This document shows, one piece after another, positions 17,054-25,139 of a stretch of DNA of 56,236 nucleotides. The notes beneath the pieces were generated by a model. That model did no database searches and had not been told where the DNA came from. It saw only the letters and a list, made by a program, of their open reading frames with translations. The stretch spans positions 1 through 56,236 of the forward strand of contig NZ_VISS01000028.1 in assembly GCF_007827555.1 (NCBI RefSeq), given 5' to 3'. Origin of the DNA: Aeribacillus composti (GTDB lineage: Bacteria > Bacillota > Bacilli > Bacillales > Aeribacillaceae). The position numbers and the translations under genes were made by a program. Each line of letters opens with the position of its first letter. Positions within the stretch are counted from its first letter, which is position 1.

Positions 17054-18045
17054 TGAGAGAGTTAGCGGTGAACAGCTCGGAAACGAATGTTGAAAAGAAA
17101 TCTGTCAAGCATTATCTTAGTAAGTTTGGCGCTCTGATCGGGCTTATCATTTTATGTACAGTTCTCACGATTCTATCGGATAAGTTTTTAACCATCAACA
17201 ACATCATGAATATCGCCAGACAGTCATCCATTAATGCATTGTTGGCTTTAGGGATGCTCTTGCCGATTTTGACTGCAGGTATCGACTTATCGGTCGGATC
17301 CATTTTAGCTATTTCAATCATGTTAATGGGGATTGTTTCCGTTAATATGGGCATGCATCCCATTTTAGGAATTCTTGTATGCTTATTAGTTGGGTGTTTT
17401 TTTGGGTGGTTAAACGGAATATTGCTGACAAAGCTTAAATTGCCTCATCCGTTTATTTCTACTCTTGGAACAATGAACATAGCACGTGGTTTAGCGCTGA
17501 TTGTAACAGCAGCTGCACCAATTGCCGGATTTCCGTATTTAATTCAATTTTTGGGGAGAGAATTTGTCGGTCCAATTCCTGTGAGCTTTTTGCTAGTTAT
17601 CGTGATGTATATCATTTTCCATATATTTTTAACTAGAACAAAAACCGGAAGATATATTTATGCAATTGGAGGAAATAAAGAAGCAGCTCATTTATCTGGA
17701 ATCAATGTTGATCGTGTTCTTGTCATAGTTTATACAATCAGTGGTTTTATGGCATCGCTGGCAGGATTAGTTATGGTAGGAAGAGTAAATTCTGCCTTCC
17801 CGCTTGCAGGTTTATCATATGAGTTGGATGCCATTGCAGCGGTAATTATTGGCGGAGCAAGCTTTTTTGGTGGAGTTGGAACAGTTTGGGGAACTCTGAT
17901 AGGAGCTTTAATTATTGCTGTGTTGAGAAATGGCCTTAACTTATTGAATGTTTCAGCCGATTTTCAAATGGCAGTCATAGGATTTGTTATTATAGCGGCT
18001 GTTTATGTAGATGTGATTAGACAGAGAAAAAGCAAGAAAGACTAA
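17053..18045 (+). CDS. Sugar/inositol ABC importer permease (RbsC type)
   Basis: This 330-residue membrane protein has about ten hydrophobic segments. It belongs to the branched-chain/ribose permease family, with LLALGMLLPILTAGIDLSVG near residues 60-80 and the EAA-like segment GGNKEAAHLSGI in the second half. It is encoded directly after the ATPase gene: the ATPase stop TGA (17051-17053) and this ATG (17053) share one base, behind AGGAGGGAG (17038-17046). It should form a homodimeric channel that receives inositol or a related polyol from the lipoprotein encoded next. Confidence 0.9.
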   Translation: MRELAVNSSETNVEKKSVKHYLSKFGALIGLIILCTVLTILSDKFLTINNIMNIARQSSINALLALGMLLPILTAGIDLSVGSILAISIMLMGIVSVNMGMHPILGILVCLLVGCFFGWLNGILLTKLKLPHPFISTLGTMNIARGLALIVTAAAPIAGFPYLIQFLGREFVGPIPVSFLLVIVMYIIFHIFLTRTKTGRYIYAIGGNKEAAHLSGINVDRVLVIVYTISGFMASLAGLVMVGRVNSAFPLAGLSYELDAIAAVIIGGASFFGGVGTVWGTLIGALIIAVLRNGLNLLNVSADFQMAVIGFVIIAAVYVDVIRQRKSKKD

Positions 18046-18105
18046 CTTTTTTAAAAATAGTGTTAATATTTAAAATTTATTTATAAATTCAAGGGGGATG
18101 ATTTT

Positions 18106-19092
18106 ATGAAAAAATGGGTGAAATCTTTAGGTGTTGTAGCAATGGCTGCTAGCATGATTATTGCATCTGGATGTGGGGGTGAAAAATCTTCAGGGGGAAG
18201 TAGTGAGAAAGAAGGCAACGATTTAGAAGGTAAAACAATATCAGTCGTTTTAAAAACGTTAAGCAGCCCATATTGGAAATATGTAGAGGCTGGTGCGAAA
18301 GCAGCTGGAAAAGAATTGGGTGTTGAAGTAAATGTTGTAGGACCAGCTTCAGAGTCTCAAGTGATCGAACAAGTAAATATGATTGAGGACCAAATCAATC
18401 AATCGCCGGGGGCATTAGTTGTTTCGCCAACTCAGCCTTCAACTGTTGTTCCTTCACTAGAACAGGCTACACAACAGGGCATTCCTGTATTGCTCATTGA
18501 TACAGACGCAGAACTGAAAGATAAAACAACATTTATTGGAACAGAAAACTTCACAGCTGGTCAGGAAGCTGGAAAATTGCTTGCATCAATGTTGAATAAA
18601 GGGGATGAAGTAGCTCTTATTAGCGGTGCTCTTGGGAACACTGCAACAGATGAGCGTATAAAAGGAGCCAAAAAAGCTTTAGAAGATGCTGGGATGAAAG
18701 TAGTAGCTGAACAACCGGCAGATAGTGATAAATCAAAAGCGATGTCAGTAATGGAGAATATATTACAGAACAATAAAAATATTAAAGGTGTATTTGCTGC
18801 AAACGATGATATGGCACTTGGAGTGCTCCGGGCAGTTGAAGCTAAAGGAATGAAAATCCCGGTCATTGGCACAGACGGTACAGTTGAAGCTGTTGAATCG
18901 ATTATAGCCGGAAAATTAGCCGGAACAATTGCTCAAAGCCCTTATGACATGGGATATTTAGGAGTTGAAAATGCAATTAAAGCTATAAAAGGTGAAAAAG
19001 TTGAAAAAAGAATTGACAGCGGCATTGATGTCATCACAAAAGAAAATGCGCAAGAAAAATTAGAATTCTTGAAAAGCATTACGAAAGAATAA
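18106..19092 (+). CDS. Sugar/inositol-binding lipoprotein of the ABC importer
   Basis: This 328-residue RbsB-family (Peripla_BP_4) binding protein has a lipoprotein signal peptide with lipobox IASGC and modified Cys23, followed by a Gly/Ser/Glu-rich linker and two lobes. Family segments include ISVVLKTLSSPYWKYVEAGA at the start of lobe one and GVFAANDDMALGVLRAVEAKG later. It would be anchored outside the cell membrane and deliver substrate to the permease. The gene follows the permease after 60 AT-rich bases, behind AAGGGGGATG (18091-18100), and is followed by a hairpin, suggesting a separately stabilised and more abundant message, as is common for binding proteins. Confidence 0.9.
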   Translation: MKKWVKSLGVVAMAASMIIASGCGGEKSSGGSSEKEGNDLEGKTISVVLKTLSSPYWKYVEAGAKAAGKELGVEVNVVGPASESQVIEQVNMIEDQINQSPGALVVSPTQPSTVVPSLEQATQQGIPVLLIDTDAELKDKTTFIGTENFTAGQEAGKLLASMLNKGDEVALISGALGNTATDERIKGAKKALEDAGMKVVAEQPADSDKSKAMSVMENILQNNKNIKGVFAANDDMALGVLRAVEAKGMKIPVIGTDGTVEAVESIIAGKLAGTIAQSPYDMGYLGVENAIKAIKGEKVEKRIDSGIDVITKENAQEKLEFLKSITKE

Positions 19093-19162
19093 ATTTTTGT
19101 TAACTGATGAAAAGATGGTTGTTCGCAACAACAAGTGTGTCGGACACGTAAAACCATTAAAT

Positions 19163-19187
19163 AGCTCGAGCTTCTTTAGCTCGAGCT
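19163..19187 (+). other. Hairpin after the binding-protein gene
   Basis: AGCTCGAGC (19163-19171) pairs perfectly with GCTCGAGCT (19179-19187) over a 7-base loop. There is no T-run after it, so it is better read as a 3' stabiliser or attenuating hairpin than as a full terminator; the two genes downstream can still be read from the same promoter. Confidence 0.55.
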
Positions 19188-19302
19188 CATTAATATAATG
19201 ATCCTTTATTTACTTAAATAAAAAACTTTTAATGATGAGCAAGCAGATTTCATCATGCCAAATGATGGTCATTTTCTTGGTGAAAATGGAGGAGATCGGA
19301 AC

Positions 19303-20301
19303 ATGATAAACATTGGAATTATTGGAGCAGGGAGAATCGGGCGGCTGCATGCAGAAAACATGCAGCATATACCAAATGTAAAGATTAAAGGAATATCGGA
19401 TGTAATGATTGCTCAAATGGAAGATTGGGCAAAAGAAAAGAACATTTCAATAGTTACGGATAATTATGAGGATCTTTTACGTGATCCGGAAATCCATGCC
19501 ATTTTTGTTTGCTCTCCAACTTCTACGCATGCCGAAATTATTAAAAAGGCTGCGGCGGCCGGTAAGCATATCTTTTGTGAAAAACCGGTTAGTTTTTCAG
19601 TTGAAGAAACAGTAGAGGTAATTAATGAAGTTGAAAAGGCTGGCGTCAAATTTCAAGTAGGATTTAACAGACGCTTTGATCCGAATTTTAAAAGGCTACA
19701 CGATCTTGTTCAACAAGGACAAATTGGAACACCTCATATTTTAAAAATTACTTCAAGGGATCCAAAACCGCCAACCATTGATTACGTGCGGACTTCAGGC
19801 GGTTTATTTATGGATATGATGATCCACGATTTCGATATGGCTCGTTATATTGTAAACAGTGAAGTAGTTGAAGTTTTTGCTCAAGGAGCCGTTTTAATAG
19901 ATTCAGAAATTGGCAAAGCCGGTGATATCGACACGGCAGTTGTAACACTAAAATTTGAAAATGGTGCATTAGGTGTCATTGATAATAGCAGACAGGCCGT
20001 TTATGGATATGATCAGAGAGTAGAAATTTTTGGAGATAAAGGGGCGGCAACTGCTGATAATTGCCGGCCGACAACAGTTGAATTATCAACATCTGACCAT
20101 GTTGTGAAGGATAAACCGCTCTATTTCTTTCTTGAACGTTATTCTGAAGCCTATATTGAAGAAGTTAAGCAATTTGTTCATGCTTGCATGGATAATGAAT
20201 CTGTTTTGTGCAGTGGATTTGATGGTTTGCAAGCACAAAGAATTGCCAAAGCTGCGCAAGAGTCATTTGAAAAAGGAGTACCGGTGAAAGTCGAGTTTTA
20301 A
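19303..20301 (+). CDS. iolG: Inositol 2-dehydrogenase
   Basis: This 332-residue Gfo/Idh/MocA enzyme has Rossmann motif GAGRIG (residues 9-14), the catalytic lysine in FCEKPVS (Lys94), QVGFNRRFDPNF, and GGLFMDMMIHDFDMARY, with Asp171 and His175 as the probable proton-transfer pair equivalent to those in B. subtilis IolG. It should oxidise myo-inositol to scyllo-inosose with NAD, the first step of the pathway. It starts at ATG 19303, behind GGAGGAGA (19288-19295); the open frame extends upstream but without a better site. Of the three related enzymes in the operon this looks most like IolG, but exact isomer preference is not readable. Confidence 0.82.
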   Translation: MINIGIIGAGRIGRLHAENMQHIPNVKIKGISDVMIAQMEDWAKEKNISIVTDNYEDLLRDPEIHAIFVCSPTSTHAEIIKKAAAAGKHIFCEKPVSFSVEETVEVINEVEKAGVKFQVGFNRRFDPNFKRLHDLVQQGQIGTPHILKITSRDPKPPTIDYVRTSGGLFMDMMIHDFDMARYIVNSEVVEVFAQGAVLIDSEIGKAGDIDTAVVTLKFENGALGVIDNSRQAVYGYDQRVEIFGDKGAATADNCRPTTVELSTSDHVVKDKPLYFFLERYSEAYIEEVKQFVHACMDNESVLCSGFDGLQAQRIAKAAQESFEKGVPVKVEF

Positions 20302-20418
20302 CAAACCATTTAAGAAAAAAATTCGTTGTTTTTCATTGAAGATCTTGTATAGAAAACGTAATAGCAAGTACAGATTTTCCCCAGAAAATAGTCGGTATAG
20401 GAAAAGGATGATGAATAA

Positions 20419-21285
20419 ATGCCTTTAGTGACAATGCGAGAGATATTCGCAAGTGCGGAAGAGGACAATTTTGGAATCGGCGCATTTAGTGTTGCAAATA
20501 TGGAAATGGTTATGGGGGCGATCCAAGCGGCAGAGGAATTACGATCGCCCATTATATTGCAAATTGCCGAAGTTCGTTTGAAGCATTCTCCGCTTCATTT
20601 AATCGGCCCATTAATGGTTGAAGCTGCGAAACAATCTGTTGTCCCAGTAGCGGTTCATTTTGATCACGGTTTAACTTATGAAAAAATTAAGCAGGCACTT
20701 GATATCGGCTTTACATCTGTCATGTATGATGGATCACATTTACCTTTAAAAGAAAATATAGAAAAGACAAAAGAAATTGTTAAACTGGCGAACTTCTACG
20801 GTGCAACCGTTGAAGCTGAGATTGGAAGAGTCGGAGGAAGCGAAGATGGGTCAGAAGATATCGAAATAATTATTACAGGGGTTGAAGAAGCTGAGAAATT
20901 TGCGGAAGAAACAAAAGTAGATGCATTAGCAATTGCGATCGGAAACGCCCACGGCGTATATAAAGGTGAACCAAATTTGCGGTTTGACCGTTTGAAGGAA
21001 ATTGATGAGCGAGTTGAAATACCGCTTGTATTGCACGGTGGATCGGGAATCGAAGAGAATGATTTTAAAGAATGCATTAAGTTAGGAATTAGAAAAATTA
21101 ATGTTGCTACTTCAACCTTCAACAATGTTATCAATCATATAAATAAAAATGTCCAATCTTCTTGCTATACAGATTATTTTGTGTTTCATCAAGATGTTAT
21201 CCGTGCCGCATATGAAAATGTCAAATACCATATTGAGATTTTCGGAAGCTCCAATCGAATAGAAAAATTGATGCAAAAAATATAG
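20419..21285 (+). CDS. iolJ: 6-phospho-5-dehydro-2-deoxy-D-gluconate aldolase (class II)
   Basis: This 288-residue class II fructose-bisphosphate-aldolase-family protein carries the zinc-ligand and phosphate-binding motifs VAVHFDHG, VEAEIGRVGG, GNAHGVYKGEP and LVLHGGSGI. In the iol pathway it splits DKG 6-phosphate into dihydroxyacetone phosphate and malonate semialdehyde, which IolA then consumes. The family includes tagatose and fructose bisphosphate aldolases; the operon context gives the specific name. The AAAGGATGATG stretch (20402-20412) supplies the ribosome site. It is the last intact gene of the iol locus and is followed by IS remnants. Confidence 0.88.
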   Translation: MPLVTMREIFASAEEDNFGIGAFSVANMEMVMGAIQAAEELRSPIILQIAEVRLKHSPLHLIGPLMVEAAKQSVVPVAVHFDHGLTYEKIKQALDIGFTSVMYDGSHLPLKENIEKTKEIVKLANFYGATVEAEIGRVGGSEDGSEDIEIIITGVEEAEKFAEETKVDALAIAIGNAHGVYKGEPNLRFDRLKEIDERVEIPLVLHGGSGIEENDFKECIKLGIRKINVATSTFNNVINHINKNVQSSCYTDYFVFHQDVIRAAYENVKYHIEIFGSSNRIEKLMQKI

Positions 21286-21389
21286 TTTTCTGTACGCTTA
21301 TTCCCAAAAGATTTATTCCTGCCGGGGAATCGAAAAGCTCATCCAAGAAAATATGGAGAAACTGGCGGCTTTTTCTTTACCCATGCTGA

Positions 21390-21751
21390 AAACAGTCACA
21401 GGATATGGCAGTGAAGAAAACTATATGCAGTTGGTGTTGAGAAAGAGCCTCGATTTGATTTTCTGATTCCTTATGGAACCTACGTACAAGAACAACACAC
21501 AAATACAAAAAGACATCAAAATTGCGAAAAACTGGACGTATTGTGAGCAAGATAATTGTTTTATCTGCCCAAATGGAAGGAAAGTTGCGTTTCAAAAATA
21601 CCAAAACAAAAAGGACCCGTCTGGTTATGAACAAAGCTTCAAAATCTATGAATGTGAAGACTGTCGTCATTGCCCTCTAAAATCAAAATGCACGAAAGTG
21701 AAAGGGAACTGTAAAATTATTACAATAAAAGGATATGTAGGGTGCATGTAA
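21390..21751 (+). pseudogene. IS1182-family transposase, degraded middle and C-terminal part
   Basis: The sequence contains GYGSEENY, then in another frame PRFDFLIPYGTYVQE, then in a further frame a stretch with KNWTYCEQDNCFICPNGRK and YECEDCRHCPLKSKCTK. These are consecutive conserved segments of IS1182-group DDE transposases, including the Cys-rich region. At least two frameshifts and the lack of an N-terminal part make it non-functional. The longest open piece (21473-21751) lacks a ribosome binding site. Another remnant of the same group, an N-terminal piece, lies near 29.2 kb. Confidence 0.75.
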
Positions 21752-21795
21752 TAAAATCTGACCACTTTTTTGAGAACTGGTCTATAGAATAAGTG

Positions 21796-21838
21796 AGGAC
21801 TACTTCCTTACTAAGAAGAAAGGAGGTAGTCCTTTTTT
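21796..21838 (+). terminator. Rho-independent terminator
   Basis: AGGACTACTTCCTT (21796-21809) pairs with AAGGAGGTAGTCCT (21820-21833), one G-U pair, followed by a run of six T. It probably ends the transposase remnant and may also stop any read-through from the iol operon. Confidence 0.75.
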
Positions 21839-22065
21839 GTAGTCAAATTTCCTATCGAGAAGTACTGTTAGAAGGATTGAAAATTTAACTAAATTTTGAT
21901 GAGCTAATCCATGCATTACACAAACTTTTTTGTTCATTCCTTCGTACAAAAATCCAATAACATAATAAGTTTTTTAAAACTTCACTTTCCTTTGCATAAT
22001 TGTATTTCAATCAATCCATATTATCTAAAGAATGGTGATATATGAATTTTGTTAGGAGGTTTATT

Positions 22066-22578
22066 ATGGGAATTTTAAGCGGTAATCCAAAAGAAGAGCC
22101 AATGCACTACGGAGAAATATTTGGCGTATGGTCGTATTTACAAACGGCTAAAGGATTTGTTGCCGGATATCAAACATTGCTCAACCACACAGGCGATAAG
22201 GATTTAAAACGTTTTATAGAGGATAGCATCGAAAACGTTTTAAAACCGGAAATACAAGAAATAGAAAACTTGTTAAAAGAAAATGGAATAGCACTTCCGC
22301 CATCACCCCCAGAACGGCCAAAAGCATGTTTGGAAGATATTCCAGCTGGTGCGAGATTTGCCGACCCGGAAATAGCTGCAATGCTTAGCAAAGATATTTC
22401 TGCTGGTTTAGTGGCATGCAGTACAATTATAGGAGAGTGCATCAGGGAAGATATTGCTTTAATGTTTGGTCAATTTCACGTAAAAAAAGCGCAATATGGT
22501 GCTAAATTGCTTAGAATAAACAAAGAAAAAGGCTGGCTAGTTCCACCGCCGCTCAACGTGAAAAGTTCGGATTGCTAA
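22066..22578 (+). CDS. DUF3231-family protein
   Basis: This ~170-residue soluble helical protein resembles the DUF3231 family common in Bacillus, built of a four-helix ferritin-like or CotF-like bundle. Characteristic stretches are PMHYGEIFGVWSYL near the N-terminus and the LPPSPPERP loop in the middle. Function in the family is unknown; some members are linked to spores. ATG 22066 is chosen because AGGAGG (22054-22059) precedes it; an upstream ATG at 22042 has no site. It is a single-gene unit closed by its own terminator and bounded by remnants on both sides. Confidence 0.75.
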   Translation: MGILSGNPKEEPMHYGEIFGVWSYLQTAKGFVAGYQTLLNHTGDKDLKRFIEDSIENVLKPEIQEIENLLKENGIALPPSPPERPKACLEDIPAGARFADPEIAAMLSKDISAGLVACSTIIGECIREDIALMFGQFHVKKAQYGAKLLRINKEKGWLVPPPLNVKSSDC

Positions 22579-22584
22579 ATATGG

Positions 22585-22617
22585 AAAAGCTTGCGATGCC
22601 GCAAGCTTTTACTTTTT
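22585..22617 (+). terminator. Rho-independent terminator after the DUF3231 gene
   Basis: AAAAGCTTGCG (22585-22595) pairs perfectly with CGCAAGCTTTT (22600-22610) over a 4-base loop; the right arm continues into T-rich sequence. It stands immediately after the stop codon at 22578. Confidence 0.85.
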
Positions 22618-22834
22618 AAAAATCGTCTTTTGTATGCCAACCATTCATCACGTTTGTGGAATAACAGTAAATCCCCAATCCCTGCCTTAAAACATTTGAT
22701 AATAGCTTCCCTTCTTTTATAGAAGATATATACCTTGTAATTGCATTCATTTCTCTTTTTTTACCATCTATTTTTTCTTTAACGCACTCGTTTATTGAAT
22801 TGAATAGGTTTAAAAATGACGCCCTAAACGGCTT
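22616..22834 (-). pseudogene. Minus-strand open fragment without start, unknown
   Basis: The minus strand is open for about 72 codons ending at 22616, with text such as NLFNSINECVKEKIDGKKR and RYISSIKEGKLLSNVLRQG. It has no upstream start or ribosome site at its left end. It could be the C-terminal remnant of a decayed gene, or a chance open frame. I do not recognise a family. Confidence 0.2.
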
Positions 22835-22907
22835 CTATATCTAAAGAATAATTGTTCTTTTGATGGACATATTAAATGTTAACAATTATTAAAAGGAGGT
22901 GAAAACC

Positions 22908-23150
22908 ATGTTAAAAAAAATTCTCAATTCATTTTGCGCTCTATCAGTTGCGTTGATGCTTTTTGGGATAGTTGCCTACGCTGAAAATGACAGCATAGAC
23001 GTCAATAACAACACAAACAAAATTACTCAAATGGCTCAAAATACAGATGTTGATAATAGCGATGATAATGAAGATACAGATTGGGGATGGATTGGTTTAG
23101 TTGGTCTTGCAGGACTGTTAGGGTTAAGAAGAAATGACAGAAGAGATTAG
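22908..23150 (+). CDS. Small secreted WGxxGxxG-type protein
   Basis: This 80-residue protein has a signal peptide (MLKKILNSFCALSVALMLFG, cleavage probably after VAYA), an acidic Asn/Asp-rich middle, and the C-terminal segment WGWIGLVGLAGLLGLRRND. This is the WGxxGxxG tail found in small exported Bacillales proteins, with a hydrophobic helix followed by arginines, reminiscent of sorting tails. The role is unknown. ATG 22908 sits nine bases after AAAAGGAGG (22890-22898); a GTG at 22899 overlaps that site. It is a single gene with about 680 bases of mostly degenerate sequence after it. Confidence 0.75.
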   Translation: MLKKILNSFCALSVALMLFGIVAYAENDSIDVNNNTNKITQMAQNTDVDNSDDNEDTDWGWIGLVGLAGLLGLRRNDRRD

Positions 23151-23718
23151 ACCCAATATATTTATTAAAAATCAATAAATGTTTTTTTTTTTGATCTTTT
23201 TTAAATATTTCGAGAAATAAAAATTGGTCCGGTTTAGTTTGTTACCAAACTAGGGATTCTTTGGCTGAGAATGGCAATATCAAGGTGTTTATGACTTCGA
23301 ATTAATCGTACTTGGCTGTTCTCGGATATGCGGAATTTACAAACCTATATGAATAAACAGAAACATTAATAAAACGTCATATAAAGCTTCATTTTCTTAC
23401 TTTTACAGACAGATTCTCTATGCCAATACGAAAAACGTTGCTCTGAAACATCGTCCAATTCAATTTAACTGGACACATTTTGGAGATTTTCAGCGTGAAG
23501 AAAATCCGATTGTATTAGCGGATCGAATTTTTTTCCGGCTGACTTGATTACATCGGCTAACAATCAAAAGGGTTATTTGAACTTGAGGCTGGCTATAATC
23601 TTTCCTTTCCATCCGTGTGTCGGAACAGGTAAAATAGATGATCGATGGAAATTATCGAAAAAAGAATGAAGATGGAAGAAGTCGATTAAAAAGGAATTAA
23701 ATGATAAGTGAAAACTTT
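23151..23718. other. Gene-poor stretch after the WGxxGxxG gene
   Basis: No intact gene is visible. It contains the open fragment at 23356-23547 described separately and otherwise AT-rich sequence without ribosome sites or terminator hairpins up to the glcF terminator. Confidence 0.4.
23356..23547 (+). pseudogene. Open coding-like fragment, family not recognised
   Basis: The frame is open for 63 codons and contains protein-like text: YFYRQILYANTKNVAL, then HRPIQFNWTHFGDF and ENPIVLADRIFFRL, before a stop. It has no start codon with a ribosome site and no continuation. The wording resembles a conserved region of a regulatory (HD- or PAS-type) protein, but I cannot name one. It is most likely a remnant. 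Confidence 0.3.
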
Positions 23719-23764
23719 TAAAAAACGCACCTGAAAAAAAGATGGAAGTTTTCCTTTCAGGTGC
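23719..23764 (-). terminator. Terminator of the glcD-glcF unit
   Basis: GCACCTGAAA (23727-23736) and TTTCAGGTGC (23755-23764) form a 10-bp stem. On the minus strand the stem is followed by a T-run (complement of 23719-23725). It lies about 70 bases after the glcF stop codon. Confidence 0.8.
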
Positions 23765-23833
23765 GGAATGTCATTTTTAATGCTTCTGTCAAATGTACAA
23801 TAAACACGTATCCAGCATAAGTGTAAGCAAAAT

Positions 23834-25138
23834 TTATGAAATTCCGGCAGCTTCGGCCAAATATTCGACTAGATGCAATGCCCGCACAGAATCAGACAGT
23901 TTTTCGCGTTCGATACCAAGCTTCATCTGTATGAGACATCCTGGGTTGGTCGTAATCACGACTGATGCTCCGGTCGCTTTCGTATGCTTCATTTTCTCAT
24001 CAAGGATGTCCATTGAGGCATCATAGTTAATAATATTATAGATTCCTGCTGAACCGCAGCACATGTTTGCTTGCTCCATCTCAACAAAATTAATTCCTGA
24101 AATACTTTTTAGAAGGTTTAAAGGCTCCTCAGTCACTTTTTGAACATTGGTCATATGACACGAAGGCTGATATGTGACTCGTTCTTCCGGATTTGACCGA
24201 AGATTAGGCAGTCCGCCGCAAGCGACTAGCACTTGGCTGATATCTCTTGATTTTGCAGTGAACGCAGCCGCTCTATCAGCCCATTCTGGATCATCTGCGA
24301 GCAGGTGGTCATATTCATGCAGCATAGCTCCGCATCCTCCGGCATTATTCACAATAAAATCAACGTTCTCTTGTTCAAATGCGGCGATGTTTTGTTTTGC
24401 GAGACGCTTGGCTTCCTCTATTTCACCAGAGTGCGCATGCAGTGCGCCGCAGCATGTCTGATTAGGGATGACAATGACATCACAACCCGCTTCTGCAAGC
24501 AGCTGTACAGACAACCGGTTGATGCGATGGAACATAGCATCCATGATACATCCGGTGAAAAATGCAACTGTATATTTTTTTTCACCTTTTGCTTTCGCTT
24601 TGGAAGGAGCTTGTTTACGCTCTGCTGGTGAAACTGCCTGAGACATTGTCGCTTCGAATTCACCTAAATGATAAGGCAGCTTTTTCATAATACCAGTTTT
24701 GCGCATCGCTTTTTGCAATCCGCTTTTCTCATAAAGCCAAAACGTATTGCCGATCACATTCATGGCTGTTTTACTAGGGAATACGTTCTGAAACATTGTC
24801 TTTCTCAGCAGACGAACAGGAGCTTTAAATTTCTTGCGTTTCACAAGTGCAGCCCTTGCTGATTCAAGGATGGAACCATATTCCACTCCAGTCGGACAAG
24901 CCGTTTCACAAGCCCGGCATCCAAGGCATAAATCCAACGGCTCTTCAAGCACTGATAGATCCGTGATTTTTCCTTCGCCAACCATTTTGACTAAATTAAT
25001 ACGTCCGCGCGGTGAATGTGTTTCTATTCGCGTAGTTACATATGTCGGGCAGACGGGCAGACAATAACCGCACTGTACACAGCTGTTCGTTTTATTATAT
25101 TGAAATTCTTCCCTTAGTTCTTCTAGAGATTCTTTCAT
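23834..25138 (-). CDS. glcF: Glycolate oxidase iron-sulfur subunit
   Basis: The 434-residue protein has two ferredoxin-like 4Fe-4S motifs, CVQCGYCLPVCPTY and CLGCRACETACPTG, in its N-terminal 90 residues and two CCG-type heterodisulfide-reductase-like domains (CCGALHAHSGE and NMCCGSAGI). It should pass electrons from the FAD subunit GlcD to the membrane quinone pool during oxidation of glycolate or a related 2-hydroxyacid such as D-lactate. It starts one base after the glcD stop codon, so translation is coupled. There is no separate glcE, as in B. subtilis, where only YsfC and YsfD are present. Substrate is not fixed by sequence. Confidence 0.9.
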   Translation of the reverse strand: MKESLEELREEFQYNKTNSCVQCGYCLPVCPTYVTTRIETHSPRGRINLVKMVGEGKITDLSVLEEPLDLCLGCRACETACPTGVEYGSILESARAALVKRKKFKAPVRLLRKTMFQNVFPSKTAMNVIGNTFWLYEKSGLQKAMRKTGIMKKLPYHLGEFEATMSQAVSPAERKQAPSKAKAKGEKKYTVAFFTGCIMDAMFHRINRLSVQLLAEAGCDVIVIPNQTCCGALHAHSGEIEEAKRLAKQNIAAFEQENVDFIVNNAGGCGAMLHEYDHLLADDPEWADRAAAFTAKSRDISQVLVACGGLPNLRSNPEERVTYQPSCHMTNVQKVTEEPLNLLKSISGINFVEMEQANMCCGSAGIYNIINYDASMDILDEKMKHTKATGASVVITTNPGCLIQMKLGIEREKLSDSVRALHLVEYLAEAAGIS

Positions 25139-25139
25139 G

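Noticed and set aside
24300-24640. Open frames on the plus strand opposite glcF
   Set aside because: They lie antisense to a gene with complete iron-sulfur motifs, have no ribosome sites and no recognisable protein text.
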